Shown here: piece by piece, positions 38,557 through 47,781 of the stretch
How the letters are laid out: every line of letters begins with the position of its first letter
Numbering within the stretch: position 1 is the first letter of the stretch
Assembly: GCA_030692355.1 (NCBI GenBank)
Contig: JAUYCF010000042.1
Span: forward strand, 122,413 to 186,412
Length of the DNA stretch: 64,000 nucleotides
Reading direction: 5' to 3'
Source: Thiobacillus sp.
GTDB taxonomy: Bacteria > Pseudomonadota > Gammaproteobacteria > Burkholderiales > Thiobacillaceae
Made by a program: the position numbers and the translations under genes
The notes under the pieces: model-generated
What the model was told of the DNA's origin: nothing
The model's input: only the letters and a program-made list of their open reading frames with translations
The model's database searches: none

Positions 38557-39911
38557 GCCGTCATCCCGGTCGCGGACCGGGCCTGCAGGGCGGCCAGCAG
38601 ATCCTGGGCGGCCTGGCTGGGGAGCTTGCCGGCGGCGCTGCGCGGCAGGGCATCGACGAACAGCAGGGGACGCGGCAGAAAGACGGGGTCGATGCGCGCG
38701 CGCAGCGCCTGGGTCAGGGCGGCCGGGGTGAGGCCGGGGGCGACCACCAGGGCGGCGAGGCGGCCGATGCGATCCATGCTGTCCTCGCGCGGCAGCAGGA
38801 AGACGCCATCCGCAACCCCCGGAATGGCGTTCAGCTGATGGTTGAGGTAGGCCAGCGAGGTGCGCTTGCCGGCGATGTTGACCAGGTCGGCGTGGCGGCC
38901 ATGCAGCAGGAAAGAGGTCGACAGCGGGCCGTCGCCGGTGAGCTCGATGACGTCGTTGAGCCCGGTCGGGGTGTCGATGTGCCCGCCCTCGGCCCACAGC
39001 GTCGGCCCTTCGCGGCGCAGACGGACACCCGCCAGGGTTTGCCACTCGGCGCCGGCGGAGGTGCGGCGCGAGGCGAGCTGCCCGGTCTCGGTGCAGCCGT
39101 AGATCTCGTGCAGCGGCGCGCCGAAACGGGATTCGGCCTCATTGGCCAGGTCCTGCGACAGCGGGGCGGTGGCCGAGACAAGCTGGTCGACCGCCGGCAG
39201 CGTGGCCTGGTCCGCAAGCAGGGCGCGCAGATGGTAGGGCGTGGTGACCAGCACGCGCGGGCGCGGCAGGCTCGCCAGGTCGGCGCAGATGTCCGCCGGG
39301 TAGAAAGGCCGACCGGCATGCAGCGTGGCGCCGCTTTGCAGCGGCATCAGGACGGTGGATTCCAGGCCGTACATGTGCTGTGGCGGGACGGTGCCGAGAA
39401 TGGCATGGCCGGCGCCGATGCCCAGGCGTTGCGCCTCCGCCTGCACGTTGCGCACCAGGCTGCCCCAGCGCTTGGCATGGGGCATCGGCACGCCGGTGGA
39501 GCCGGAGGTGAAGACCCGCGCGACGACCTGTTCGCGGTCGATCGCGGGAATTGCAAGGCCGGCCCCGGGGGGCGGCGCCGATTCGGGATAGCGGAAGGCG
39601 GGCAGCTCGACGCCGGCACCCTGATCGACGATGCAGAAAACGTCCGGGGCGATGCGCTGCATCTGCCGGACCATCTCCGGGGTGTGGGTGGAGGGCAGCA
39701 GGCTGATCCGGCCGCTGACGATGCAGGCCGCCAGGGCGACGGTGAAACGGTAGCGGTCGCCGCACAGGTTGAGCACATGCCGCCCCGGCGGCAACTGGCC
39801 GGCGACGTGCGCGACCTCGCCCAGAAACTGCCCGGCGCTGACCGGCGTGCCGCCGCGCCAGGCCACGACGGCATCGAGGCGGCGATGGGCGATGAGCGGC
39901 AGGGGAGACAT
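38553..39911 (-). CDS. AMP-dependent acyl/aryl-ACP ligase (ApeH-like)
   Basis: A 452-residue adenylating enzyme, shorter than standard acyl-CoA ligases. The P-loop is FTSGSTGVPMPHAKRW, then EIYGCTETGQLASRR for acyl substrate and ATP binding, and the hinge LLHGRHADLVNIAGKRTS. The C-terminal Lys is in LPRSAAGKLPSQ. It probably loads the aryl starter acid onto the operon's carrier protein. The ATG at 39911 is preferred over a TTG at 39920. It lies 18 bp after the membrane-protein gene. Confidence 0.9.
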   Translation of the reverse strand: MSPLPLIAHRRLDAVVAWRGGTPVSAGQFLGEVAHVAGQLPPGRHVLNLCGDRYRFTVALAACIVSGRISLLPSTHTPEMVRQMQRIAPDVFCIVDQGAGVELPAFRYPESAPPPGAGLAIPAIDREQVVARVFTSGSTGVPMPHAKRWGSLVRNVQAEAQRLGIGAGHAILGTVPPQHMYGLESTVLMPLQSGATLHAGRPFYPADICADLASLPRPRVLVTTPYHLRALLADQATLPAVDQLVSATAPLSQDLANEAESRFGAPLHEIYGCTETGQLASRRTSAGAEWQTLAGVRLRREGPTLWAEGGHIDTPTGLNDVIELTGDGPLSTSFLLHGRHADLVNIAGKRTSLAYLNHQLNAIPGVADGVFLLPREDSMDRIGRLAALVVAPGLTPAALTQALRARIDPVFLPRPLLFVDALPRSAAGKLPSQAAQDLLAALQARSATGMTA

Positions 39912-39929
39912 GGACGGCAAGCCGGCAGC

Positions 39930-40607
39930 CTAACGGGGATCGGGGAAAGTGCCCGGGCGCGCGGCCGGCATCTTCCAGAAGGCCAGGACGCCGTCCATGA
40001 TGCTGCGATTTTTTTGATGCGGCAGCTTGCGCAGGCGAACCCCGTATTCCACGACAAACATCAGCAGGACCAAAGGGAAGGAGAGGAAATTGGCGAAAAC
40101 CGACCAGACCCCGATGCCGGCAAAAAAGAACAGGACGCTGGAAACCAGGCTGATCGCCAGTAAAAACAGCGTCCACGCCAGCGTGACCTGGCGCGAATAC
40201 CGGATCTCGTCCGCTGCCAGGCTGCCATGGACCATTTCGGCAAACCGGGTGCACAGCGCTTGCCGTCCGCGTCCGAGGGTGACGCCGAATACGGCGGCCA
40301 GCATGGCATAGGTGCCGGCGTGCTGCAGGAAATAGACCCAGCTGAAATTGCGTTCCAGCATGCCCCAGAACCCCCACAGCAGCCCGCCCACGGCCGCGCA
40401 TAGAAGCAACATGGCCGGCCGCCTGGGCGAACGCCAGGTCAGCCACAGCAGGATGGCCAGGGAAGGCGCCAGGGACACGGCCACCCCCAGGGACGGCAAA
40501 GTGGCGGCCGCCGAAGTGGCTGCGCTGTAATGCGCCAGCACCGGATAAGCGATGGCCCCGGCGGCGATGACGATCCAGCGAACCGCGCGGAACAGGGTCA
40601 AACTCAT
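39930..40607 (-). CDS. Conserved membrane protein of aryl-polyene-type clusters
   Basis: A 225-residue inner-membrane protein with about six helices (ILLWLTWRSPRRPAMLLLCA, VTLAWTLFLLAISLVSSVLF). Proteins of this kind (COG4648-like) recur directly beside the carrier protein and ligase genes of aryl polyene clusters; no biochemical role is known to me. The cytoplasmic tail ends in RSIMDGVLAFWKMP. It overlaps the carrier protein gene by 4 bp. Confidence 0.85.
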   Translation of the reverse strand: MSLTLFRAVRWIVIAAGAIAYPVLAHYSAATSAAATLPSLGVAVSLAPSLAILLWLTWRSPRRPAMLLLCAAVGGLLWGFWGMLERNFSWVYFLQHAGTYAMLAAVFGVTLGRGRQALCTRFAEMVHGSLAADEIRYSRQVTLAWTLFLLAISLVSSVLFFFAGIGVWSVFANFLSFPLVLLMFVVEYGVRLRKLPHQKNRSIMDGVLAFWKMPAARPGTFPDPR

Positions 40608-40873
40608 TTTTCCCGGTTGGCCGCGATATGCCGGGTCAGGCTGGCGAGGGAGCTGAAGATGCTGACGTTGTCCGCATTGTCGGCGCGCAGTTGGAAACCG
40701 TAACGCTTGGAGACAACCAGGGCCACTTCCAGGATGTCGATGGAGTCGAGCCCGAGTCCCTCGCCGTAAAGGGAGGCGTCGGGCTGGATTTCATCCGGGC
40801 TGACGTCGAGGTTCAGGGTGGAGACGATGAGTCCGGCGACCTCGTTTTGTAATTCATGGTTGGCTTCAGGCAT
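40604..40873 (-). CDS. Acyl carrier protein of the aryl-polyene-type operon
   Basis: An 89-residue acyl carrier protein. The phosphopantetheine attachment Ser44 is in the motif GLDSIDILEVAL, and the helix pattern is that of the type II carrier proteins. It is the first gene of the operon. Canonical aryl polyene clusters have two carrier proteins; only one is visible here. Confidence 0.92.
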   Translation of the reverse strand: MPEANHELQNEVAGLIVSTLNLDVSPDEIQPDASLYGEGLGLDSIDILEVALVVSKRYGFQLRADNADNVSIFSSLASLTRHIAANREK

Positions 40874-40928
40874 GGCGGCTTCATATCAATATTGGGCGGG
40901 ACGACCCGACGGAATCGGGCCAGTGCCG

Positions 40929-40934
40929 ATTATA
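40929..40934 (-). promoter_or_regulatory. Candidate -10 element upstream of the carrier protein gene
   Basis: On the - strand the sequence reads TATAAT, a perfect -10 box, 55 bp upstream of the carrier protein start. No good -35 box is found at 16-18 bp, so an activator may be needed. This would drive the whole polyene operon. Confidence 0.4.
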
Positions 40935-41536
40935 TTCGTAAGCGCCTGATGCCGGCATGGGTTTTCGGCTTGCAGGCGATCCAGGCGAAACGGCGCCCAA
41001 CCCCGCCTTGCTGGACGCTTGCCGGCAGGGCTTGGCACGGGAAAGTGGGCAGGGGGTGTAAATAACCGGGATTGTTGGACGCGGAGGGATGTCTCGCCCC
41101 GAATTTTGCACGCGGGCAGGGATGCGGCCATGCTCGGCTATGGGGGGCTGGCAGGAATTTTGCCGGCCTTATGCCGTTTGCTGGCGACCCGTCCCCTGCC
41201 CGGCTGGCAAAGAACGCCCATGACACTGGACGGGCATGAATCCATATATTGCCGGCCGGCCAGCCAGCAATTGCCGCCAGGAGGCGTTAAAGGGGGGCGT
41301 ATCGACCCCTTGGGCGCCATCTCGACGACCCGAGGGTGAAAATCAGGTGACGGAATGGCGCGGGTGTCTGTGGAGTTAAAGACACACAGTGGGGGCAAAG
41401 ACACAAAAAAAGTCACAAATGCGTGATACGCATATTGCGGACAAGGGGATTCGTTGATATTCTTTATCAGCAGGAATTATGGGTGCATAAGAATAAGCTA
41501 TGCGGTGGCTATGAGGCTATCGCACTGGACGGAGAC
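40935..41536. other. Divergent intergenic region between polyene operon and cytochrome block, no gene
   Basis: About 600 bp without a supported gene. It contains GTGTCT and AGACAC arms at 41364 and 41380, an ATGCGT-GAT-ACGCAT palindrome at 41419-41433, and a TGATA-N5-TATCA palindrome at about 41455. TTGATA at 41454 could be a -35 element for the downstream lipoprotein gene. These may be operator sites for the cytochrome block, which is speculation. Confidence 0.4.
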
Positions 41537-42601
41537 ATGGTGAAAACGAATCGATCTGAATGCGTGCGCGTATTGATGCTGGCCTGCCTGGGCGTCGCCT
41601 TGGCGGGTCTTGTTGGCTGCGCGTCGGAGCCGGTGAAGAAAAAGGACACCAGCGGCCTGGTGTGGCCGTCGCCGCCGGAGCTGCCGCGCATCAGCTATGT
41701 CGCCGAATACCATGGCCAGCGCGATCTGGGTGCAAAAGATAGCATGAAGGCGGCGCTGCTGGGCGAGGAGAAAGGCGGCCTGGCCCTGAAGAAACCCTAC
41801 GGCGTGACCGCTTCTGATGACGGCAAGCTGATCTATGTTACCGATACCATGCTGCGCGCCGTCGTGGTGTTCGACATCGAGAAGAAGGAAGTGCGCCCGC
41901 TCAAGACCGACGCGCAGGGGTGGATGTCCAACCCTTTGGAGGTCCGCCTCGACAGGCAGGGGCGGATTTTTGTCACCGATTCGGAGCGCAAGGAGCTGCT
42001 GGTGCTGAGCCCGGAAGGCAAGACGCTGATGGCGCTGGGCAAGAAGGAGGAAATCGGCCGCCCCACCGGCCTGGCCCTGGATGAGGCGCGCGGCCGGGTG
42101 TACGTGGCCGACACGGTCAATCACCGTATCGTGGTGTACGACCTGGAGGGCAGGCACCTGCTTACTTTTGGCGAGCGCGGCTCGGAGCCCGGGCAGTTGA
42201 ACTATCCGGTCAATCTGGCGGTGGACCGCGATGGCAAGCTGCTGGTGAGCGATACCGGCAATTTCCGCGTCCAGGTATTCGATGGCGAGGGGACGTTCCT
42301 TGACGCCTTCGGGCAGCTTGGCGATTCATACGGCAGCTTCAGTCGTTCTAAAGGTGTCGCGGTTGATTCCGATAACAATGTATATGTGATCGATGGGGCG
42401 TTCAACAATTTCCAGATTTTCAATCGCGACGGCAAGCTTTTGCTGTTTGTCGGGGCGATGGGGCGAGATCCGGGCATGTTCTGGCTGCCGACGGGGATTT
42501 TCGTTGACCGGGCGGACAGGATTTATGTGGCGGATTCGATCAATGCGCGAATCCAGGTTTTTCAGTACATCAAACAGGAAGGAGGTACCGCGGTGAAATG
42601 A
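41537..42601 (+). CDS. NHL-repeat beta-propeller lipoprotein
   Basis: A 354-residue lipoprotein (lipobox LAGLVGC, Cys28). After a proline-rich LVWPSPPELPRISYVAEY segment come about six NHL repeats (YVADTVNHRIVVYDLEGRHL, LLVSDTGNFRVQVFDGEGTF are typical), giving a beta-propeller. NHL propellers bind proteins or small ligands; no catalytic residues are evident. The ATG at 41537 has GGAG upstream; 38 earlier codons have no signal. It shares its N-terminal LVWPSPP pattern and its end (IYVADSxNxRxQxFQYI) with the propeller at 55.9 kb, so the two are paralogs in one system. Confidence 0.9.
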   Translation: MVKTNRSECVRVLMLACLGVALAGLVGCASEPVKKKDTSGLVWPSPPELPRISYVAEYHGQRDLGAKDSMKAALLGEEKGGLALKKPYGVTASDDGKLIYVTDTMLRAVVVFDIEKKEVRPLKTDAQGWMSNPLEVRLDRQGRIFVTDSERKELLVLSPEGKTLMALGKKEEIGRPTGLALDEARGRVYVADTVNHRIVVYDLEGRHLLTFGERGSEPGQLNYPVNLAVDRDGKLLVSDTGNFRVQVFDGEGTFLDAFGQLGDSYGSFSRSKGVAVDSDNNVYVIDGAFNNFQIFNRDGKLLLFVGAMGRDPGMFWLPTGIFVDRADRIYVADSINARIQVFQYIKQEGGTAVK

Positions 42602-42701
42602 AGGCATTTCCTCCGGGGCGGCCCGGTGGGTTGGATGGCAGGCGGCCGGGAAAGTGCCTGATCCAGAGCAGGTTTCAATTTTAAATCAAGGAGTCACTAT
42701 C

Positions 42702-43400
42702 ATGCATACGCAAATAAAATCAAGGGCCGCAGTGTCGGGCTTTCTTCTGGCGCTGCTGGTCACGTTTTCGGGCGGCGCGCTCGCCGCCGGCATCTTGGGC
42801 ACCAAGCATGACCTTTCCGTCACTGGCGGCGGCACGATCAAGTCCACCACCCAGACGGAAATCTGCATCTTCTGCCACACGCCCCACGACGCGTTCAAGA
42901 CCGACAACATCCCGCTGTGGAACCATGAGATGTCGCAGATTACTACCTATGGCATGTACACCAGCCCGACCCTCGACGCGACAGATCTGGCAGACGTCGG
43001 CGTGGATGATCCGGCACACTCCGCGGTGAGCAACCTGTGCCTGTCCTGTCATGACGGCACGGTGGCGGTCAATTCCTTCAACAACCCGTCCAATACATCG
43101 CCGAACACACCCATGGTTGGCGGGGTAGATAAGATCACCGGTTCGGCCAACCTGGGCGCGGCGGCGGATGCGCTGAAAAACGACCATCCGGTCAACTTTA
43201 CCTATAACCCTGGGACTGGTGCCGGGCTGGATAGCACCCTGGTGCCTACGGCAAGCCTGACGGGGGTCAAGCTCTACAACAACAAGGTGCAGTGCGCTTC
43301 CTGCCACGACCCGCATACCTCTGTGGATCCGACCGGAAAGGCGTTCCTGCGCGTTTCGATGAGTGGCAGCACCTTGTGCTTCGCCTGCCATAACAAGTAA
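42702..43400 (+). CDS. Tetraheme periplasmic cytochrome c
   Basis: A 232-residue exported protein (signal peptide 1-29, ending GGALAAG). It has four CXXCH sites: CIFCHTPHD, CLSCHDGTV, CASCHDPHT and the terminal CFACHNK. The start of the mature protein, ILGTKHDLSVTGGG, is shared with the 11-heme protein at 57.1 kb and the 5-heme protein at 62.5 kb, so these form one family of doubled-CXXCH proteins. A good AAGGAG lies before the ATG. The role is inferred to be periplasmic electron transfer. Confidence 0.92.
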   Translation: MHTQIKSRAAVSGFLLALLVTFSGGALAAGILGTKHDLSVTGGGTIKSTTQTEICIFCHTPHDAFKTDNIPLWNHEMSQITTYGMYTSPTLDATDLADVGVDDPAHSAVSNLCLSCHDGTVAVNSFNNPSNTSPNTPMVGGVDKITGSANLGAAADALKNDHPVNFTYNPGTGAGLDSTLVPTASLTGVKLYNNKVQCASCHDPHTSVDPTGKAFLRVSMSGSTLCFACHNK

Positions 43401-43408
43401 CGCTTCGT

Positions 43409-45241
43409 GTGGCCAAGAGGGATGATCGACGCGGCTCCGTGAGGGCCGGGGGTGCGCTCGCCGCGCTTCTGGCTCTTCTCCCCGCCCCGGCCATGGCGCT
43501 GAAGATGCCCGAACTGGGCGGCGCGGGGAAGATCACCTCCCTCCATGGCTCGATCGGGCTGGAGGCCGAGGATTACCAGTACGACACGGACTACACAAGC
43601 AGCGACCGCACACGCTTTCGTACGCGCTTCGACCTCAATGGCCGCGGCTTTATCTGGGATCCCCGCTTTGCGGTGTTCGACGCGGGGGTGACCCTGCAAA
43701 GGGAAAACGTGCAGAGTGTCGATGATGATATCAGCGGGGAAACCAGCAACAACATGCTCGGCTACCGCCTCAGCACCACCTGGCTTGCCAACAGGCCCTA
43801 TCCGCTGACGCTCTTTGCCAACCGCAGCCAGAGCACCGTCTCCGACTTCTGGAGTCCGTCCTACGAGCTCACCACGAGCAATATGGGCGCGCGCTGGGGG
43901 CTGGAAAACAAGTGGCTGGGGCGCGCCAGCTTCCATGCCGACCGCACCAGTTCGGAGTCCGGCAGCGCGCTGGTGCCGCGCTCGGACCAGGGCTTTTCGT
44001 TCGGCATGGACGCGAGCCGGAAGCTGCGGCCCAAGCAATGGGGGGAGTCCAGCCTGTCCTACGGCTACCGGCACACGGCATGGGACGACGAGGCGTACGG
44101 CGGCAGCCAGCGCCAGGACTATTTTTATGTCAACGACCGTTCGCTCTTTGGCGAAAAGGCGAACCTGACGGCCAATCTGACCTATTACGACCGCAGCGAC
44201 CAGTGGGGATACGCGGGTTTTGGCACCAATACGATGGAGTCGGAATTTCTCGGCTTCAACAGCATGCTCAACGTGCAGCAAACCGAAAACCTGCGCCACT
44301 TTTACAGCCTGGGCCTGGGCATGACTGAAACGGGAAGCAGCCAGAGCGTGTCGCACAGCCTGTCGGCCGGGGCGACTTACCGCATCAACAAACAATGGCA
44401 GGCGACCGGGATGCTGGGCCTGGGCGGCGCAAGCTCGGAGTCGTCCGCCGGTCCGGGCGGCGCCAGCCAGAGCGCGGAAAGCACCTCGCTCTCCGGCAGC
44501 GCGGCTGTCATGTACTCCGACACGCTGGGGAATTACCTGGTGAATGGCGGCTACAGCCTGGCGCTGACGCAGGCGAACCCATCCGCTACGTCGTCCGTGC
44601 CGGCGCAGCAGAGCACCACCCACAGCGCCAATCTCGGCTACACCCGCATGAATTCGCCGCGCTATGCCGACTCGCTGCAGCTGCGCGTGAGCCAGACCGC
44701 GGGCGAGCCGAGCGGCAGCGAACTCAATGTGCGCTACAGCGTGACCAGCAGGCTGGCCCAAAGCGACATGCTGCAGGCAACCGCCGAATACCGCCGCTAC
44801 CAGCAGACGTACGCGGTGTGGAGCGCCTCGGCGCTTGAGCCGGACGATTATGACTACTATGACCTGGATTCGCAGAGCACGCGCCTCGATTTCGGCTGGC
44901 TGCACCGTTTTTCCCAGGCCGGCAACGTCATGCTGTCGGCGGGCGCGACCAGCGAAACCAACCAGGGCATTGCCCGCGACATGCGCTACGCGCAGGTGCG
45001 CGCCAGCATGAGTCTGCGTGGCGCGCTGCAATGGACGGCGCTGGCGCGCGCGGAGCAGATCGATGGAGAGGCTTATCTTGCGGGGCGGAAAGTGACGTTC
45101 GAATCGGACCTGAACTATCGCGTCGGAAAATGGCAGGCGACCGCGCGTTATCGCTATCGGGATGCCCAGCAGGAATCCGCGCCGTTCCAGGAAAGCACGA
45201 TAACGGTATTGCTGAAACGGGATTATGGCCTCCGTTTCTGA
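43409..45241 (+). CDS. Outer-membrane beta-barrel protein (porin of the cytochrome conduit)
   Basis: A 610-residue protein with a signal peptide (to about residue 30, PAPAMALK) and a long run of amphipathic strands alternating with short turns, ending in GLRF with a terminal Phe, the outer-membrane insertion signal. I count well over 20 likely strands, in line with a large MtrB/PioB-type barrel that encloses a cytochrome. No conserved CXXC of MtrB is obvious. The gene begins with GTG 8 bp after the tetraheme gene and overlaps the propeller gene by 17 bp. Whether it hosts a cytochrome is inference from the neighbours. Confidence 0.85.
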   Translation: MAKRDDRRGSVRAGGALAALLALLPAPAMALKMPELGGAGKITSLHGSIGLEAEDYQYDTDYTSSDRTRFRTRFDLNGRGFIWDPRFAVFDAGVTLQRENVQSVDDDISGETSNNMLGYRLSTTWLANRPYPLTLFANRSQSTVSDFWSPSYELTTSNMGARWGLENKWLGRASFHADRTSSESGSALVPRSDQGFSFGMDASRKLRPKQWGESSLSYGYRHTAWDDEAYGGSQRQDYFYVNDRSLFGEKANLTANLTYYDRSDQWGYAGFGTNTMESEFLGFNSMLNVQQTENLRHFYSLGLGMTETGSSQSVSHSLSAGATYRINKQWQATGMLGLGGASSESSAGPGGASQSAESTSLSGSAAVMYSDTLGNYLVNGGYSLALTQANPSATSSVPAQQSTTHSANLGYTRMNSPRYADSLQLRVSQTAGEPSGSELNVRYSVTSRLAQSDMLQATAEYRRYQQTYAVWSASALEPDDYDYYDLDSQSTRLDFGWLHRFSQAGNVMLSAGATSETNQGIARDMRYAQVRASMSLRGALQWTALARAEQIDGEAYLAGRKVTFESDLNYRVGKWQATARYRYRDAQQESAPFQESTITVLLKRDYGLRF

Positions 45242-46340
45242 CGGCTGCCGCCTGGCGCTGGCTTTTGCGCTTGCCGCCTGGCAGTTGCCCGTGCCGGCGG
45301 CGGACTGGCCGATGCTCGGCGGCGGGCCGGAGCGCCTGCACCAGAGTTCCGATGCGCTGTCCGCCAGGGCGCCGGCGCGGCAGTGGGAGAGTTCGACAGG
45401 CGGCAAGGTGCACGCCGGCCCGGTCGCCGGGGACGGCATGGTGTTCATTGCCGGCAACGACCGGCGCTTGAGCGCGCTGGATGCGAAAAAGGGCGGCGTC
45501 TTGTGGCGCTTCGAGGCGGGCGGGCCGATTTCCGCCGAGCCGGTGCTGGCGGATGGCCTGGTCATTGTCGCCGCCAAGGATGGGGGGGTGACGGCGCTGG
45601 CCGCCTTCGACGGCAAGCGCCGCTGGCAGGTCAAGCTCGGAGGCGGGGTCGTGGCGTCGCCGGTCGTGCGCGACGGCAGGGTGTACGTGGGCAGCGTGGA
45701 TCAGTTCCTTTATGCCCTGGATGCGCGGACCGGCAAGGAAATCTGGCGCTACCGGGCGAAGGATTACAAATACGGCGGGATTTATGCCGCGCCGGCGGCG
45801 GATGCGGCGCGGGTGTATGTCGGCGCCAAGAATGGCTGGCTGCACGCGGTCCTGCGTGCTGACGGCAAGCCCGCCTGGCAGACCGAGCTGGGTTCGGCGC
45901 TCTACGGCGCGCCGGCGCTGGCGGGGGGGCGGGTGTATCAGGGCTCGTATGACCGCAATGTTTATGCGCTGGAGGCGGAGAGCGGAAAAATTCTCTGGCG
46001 CGCGGAATTGGATGACTGGCCGCAGGGAACACCGGTGCCGGTCGGTGACATGGTGTATGTATGCAGCCGCAGCGGAGTGCTGTACGCCCTGAGTGCGGCG
46101 GATGGCCGGATCATGTGGCAGATGTCGCTGGACGGCGAGGTGCGGCACTCGCCCAGCGTCGCCCGTAATCACTTCGGCGTGGTGGCGACCCTGGATGGAC
46201 GCTTGGTGGGCATAAACCTGGAGCGGCGGCGGATTGTCTGGGAGCAGAAACTGGGGGGCGGGGCCTACGGCGGCCCGGCAATCAGCGATGGCGGCGTGCT
46301 GGTCGTGACCCAGGAGGGTGTGGTGAGTGTGTGGCGCTAG
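45225..46340 (+). CDS. PQQ-like beta-propeller protein (BamB-like), exported
   Basis: A 371-residue exported protein with repeats of the PQQ/BamB type (GGVLWRFEAGGPISAEPVLA, GKEIWRYRAKDYKYGG, GKPAWQTELGSALYGAPALA), about seven blades. BamB-like propellers act as scaffolds at the outer membrane; enzyme-type PQQ ligands are not evident. A signal peptide ends about residue 26 (LPVPAADW). The start overlaps the barrel gene by 17 bp, so the barrel and propeller are made together, and the propeller may help to assemble the conduit. Confidence 0.88.
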   Translation: MASVSDGCRLALAFALAAWQLPVPAADWPMLGGGPERLHQSSDALSARAPARQWESSTGGKVHAGPVAGDGMVFIAGNDRRLSALDAKKGGVLWRFEAGGPISAEPVLADGLVIVAAKDGGVTALAAFDGKRRWQVKLGGGVVASPVVRDGRVYVGSVDQFLYALDARTGKEIWRYRAKDYKYGGIYAAPAADAARVYVGAKNGWLHAVLRADGKPAWQTELGSALYGAPALAGGRVYQGSYDRNVYALEAESGKILWRAELDDWPQGTPVPVGDMVYVCSRSGVLYALSAADGRIMWQMSLDGEVRHSPSVARNHFGVVATLDGRLVGINLERRRIVWEQKLGGGAYGGPAISDGGVLVVTQEGVVSVWR

Positions 46341-46368
46341 CAGGCAGGGAATCAGCCCGGCGAACGAA

Positions 46369-47640
46369 ATGAAACACCCCCCCCGTAGGTCGGGCTTCAG
46401 CCCGACAGAGCTGGCCGAAGCCAGGCCTGCGGCGGCTGGCGGGTTTCTGGCGGGGCTTTTCGGGCTGAAGCCCGACCTACGGGGGTTGATGGGTTTGTGG
46501 CGGGGGCTTTTCGGGCTGAAGCCCGACCTACGGGGGAAGCATGAAACGCCACCTCGTAGGTCGGGCTTCAGCCCGACAGAACTGGCTGAAGCCCGGCATG
46601 CGGCGGTTTTTGGTTTGGTGGACGTACGCTGGTGGGTGTGGTGCTTGCTGATGCTGCTTTCTTGCGCCTTGCATGCCGCGCCGGCAGGAAACGTGAAGAT
46701 GGAAAATGTGTGGGATGAAATCAGCCTGTTTAAACATGTGGACGAGATCCCCCAACTGCTGCGGCAGGGCAAGATCAATGCGGAACAGATACCCGACCCG
46801 CATTGGCGCGAGGACGGGGACGGCTGCCGCGCCTGCCATCGCGGAACGCCAGGGGAAAAGGATGCGAAGCTGCTTACCGGGGACATCAACGGGCTGTGCA
46901 ACAACTGTCACGACACGGTTTCGGTGCACAACTATATCCACGCCGTGGGCATGGAGCCTTCCGCCGAAAAGCGCGAGCGGATGCCCGAGAGTTTCCGCCA
47001 GGCGGTCAAGCGCGGGGGGGGCGTGGTGACCTGTATTGCTTGCCATGATTTGCCGATGCAGTGCAAAAAGGAGCGTTTTGCCGAAAAAAAACTCAATCAG
47101 AGGTTTTTTCGTGGCGGGCCATACCAGGCGCGCACCGACCTGTGCTTCAATTGCCACAACCCGACGCACTACGAGCGACTCAATCCGCATGACCAGATCA
47201 GCGATGAGGGCGAACTGAACACCCAGCGCTGCCTGGTTTGCCACAGCGTGACGCCCAACCGGCGCGACGCGAAAAGCATTGACGATGTGAGTTTTAACGT
47301 GACGGACGACCTGACCAAATTGTGCACCGGTTGCCATCCGTGGCGGCCCCACCCCGGCGGAGCCTGGGCCATGTTCGCGCCGGGCTCGGGTGGTGAAGGG
47401 CCGAACCATCTGGTCAAGCCGCCGGAGGCGATCCGGCAACGCCTCAAGGAATCCGAAGCGAAGTGGGATATTGTGCTGCCGCTGGAACCCTCGACCGGGC
47501 GGATATTTTGCGCGACCTGCCACAATCCGCATGAGCGGGGGGTGCAGCGCCATGCACGGGCAGACCGGGGCGCGGATGGGTACAAGCGGTTGCGTAATAC
47601 AGGGGGGGTGTCGATTTGCAACCATTGTCACAATAAATAG
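46369..47640 (+). CDS. Octaheme cytochrome c
   Basis: The protein has eight CXXCH motifs: CRACH, CNNCH, CIACH, CFNCH, CLVCH, CTGCH, CATCH and CNHCH. A signal peptide (WWVWCLLMLLSCALHAAPAG) begins near 46630. The start is uncertain: the frame is open back to a GTG at 46327, with an ATG at 46369 used here, but its first 80 codons translate REP palindromes. A GTG at 46618, next to the signal peptide, is a strong alternative and gives about 340 residues. No good ribosome binding site marks either. The protein would be a soluble periplasmic or outer-membrane electron carrier. Confidence 0.88.
   Translation: MKHPPRRSGFSPTELAEARPAAAGGFLAGLFGLKPDLRGLMGLWRGLFGLKPDLRGKHETPPRRSGFSPTELAEARHAAVFGLVDVRWWVWCLLMLLSCALHAAPAGNVKMENVWDEISLFKHVDEIPQLLRQGKINAEQIPDPHWREDGDGCRACHRGTPGEKDAKLLTGDINGLCNNCHDTVSVHNYIHAVGMEPSAEKRERMPESFRQAVKRGGGVVTCIACHDLPMQCKKERFAEKKLNQRFFRGGPYQARTDLCFNCHNPTHYERLNPHDQISDEGELNTQRCLVCHSVTPNRRDAKSIDDVSFNVTDDLTKLCTGCHPWRPHPGGAWAMFAPGSGGEGPNHLVKPPEAIRQRLKESEAKWDIVLPLEPSTGRIFCATCHNPHERGVQRHARADRGADGYKRLRNTGGVSICNHCHNK
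46385..46577. repeat. REP palindrome cluster, four copies
   Basis: GGTCGGGCTTCAGCCCGAC-type palindromes at 46385 and 46556 in one orientation and at 46461 and 46512 in the other. They lie directly after the propeller gene and within the open 5' part of the octaheme frame. Confidence 0.9.
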
Positions 47641-47781
47641 ACGGGTTGGCGCCCGACCTGCGGATTGCGTTGTTTTCACGCGTTGTTTTCACCGTTACGG
47701 CTTTGCCGGCCGGGGTTCATCCCGGCATCGGGGTGAAGCGAAGCCGGACCGGATTTACGGAAATAGAAAAAGGAAAAGAGG

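Noticed and set aside
36698..38731. A 677-codon + strand frame
   Set aside because: It is antisense to the LolA-like, acyltransferase and dehydratase genes, which overlap each other in operon fashion.
41454..41470. Possible FNR box before the NHL lipoprotein gene
   Set aside because: TTGAT and ATCAG are separated by seven bases, not four; it is kept only as an unassigned palindrome.
43274..45634. A 786-codon - strand frame
   Set aside because: It is antisense to the outer-membrane barrel gene, which has a signal peptide and a terminal Phe.
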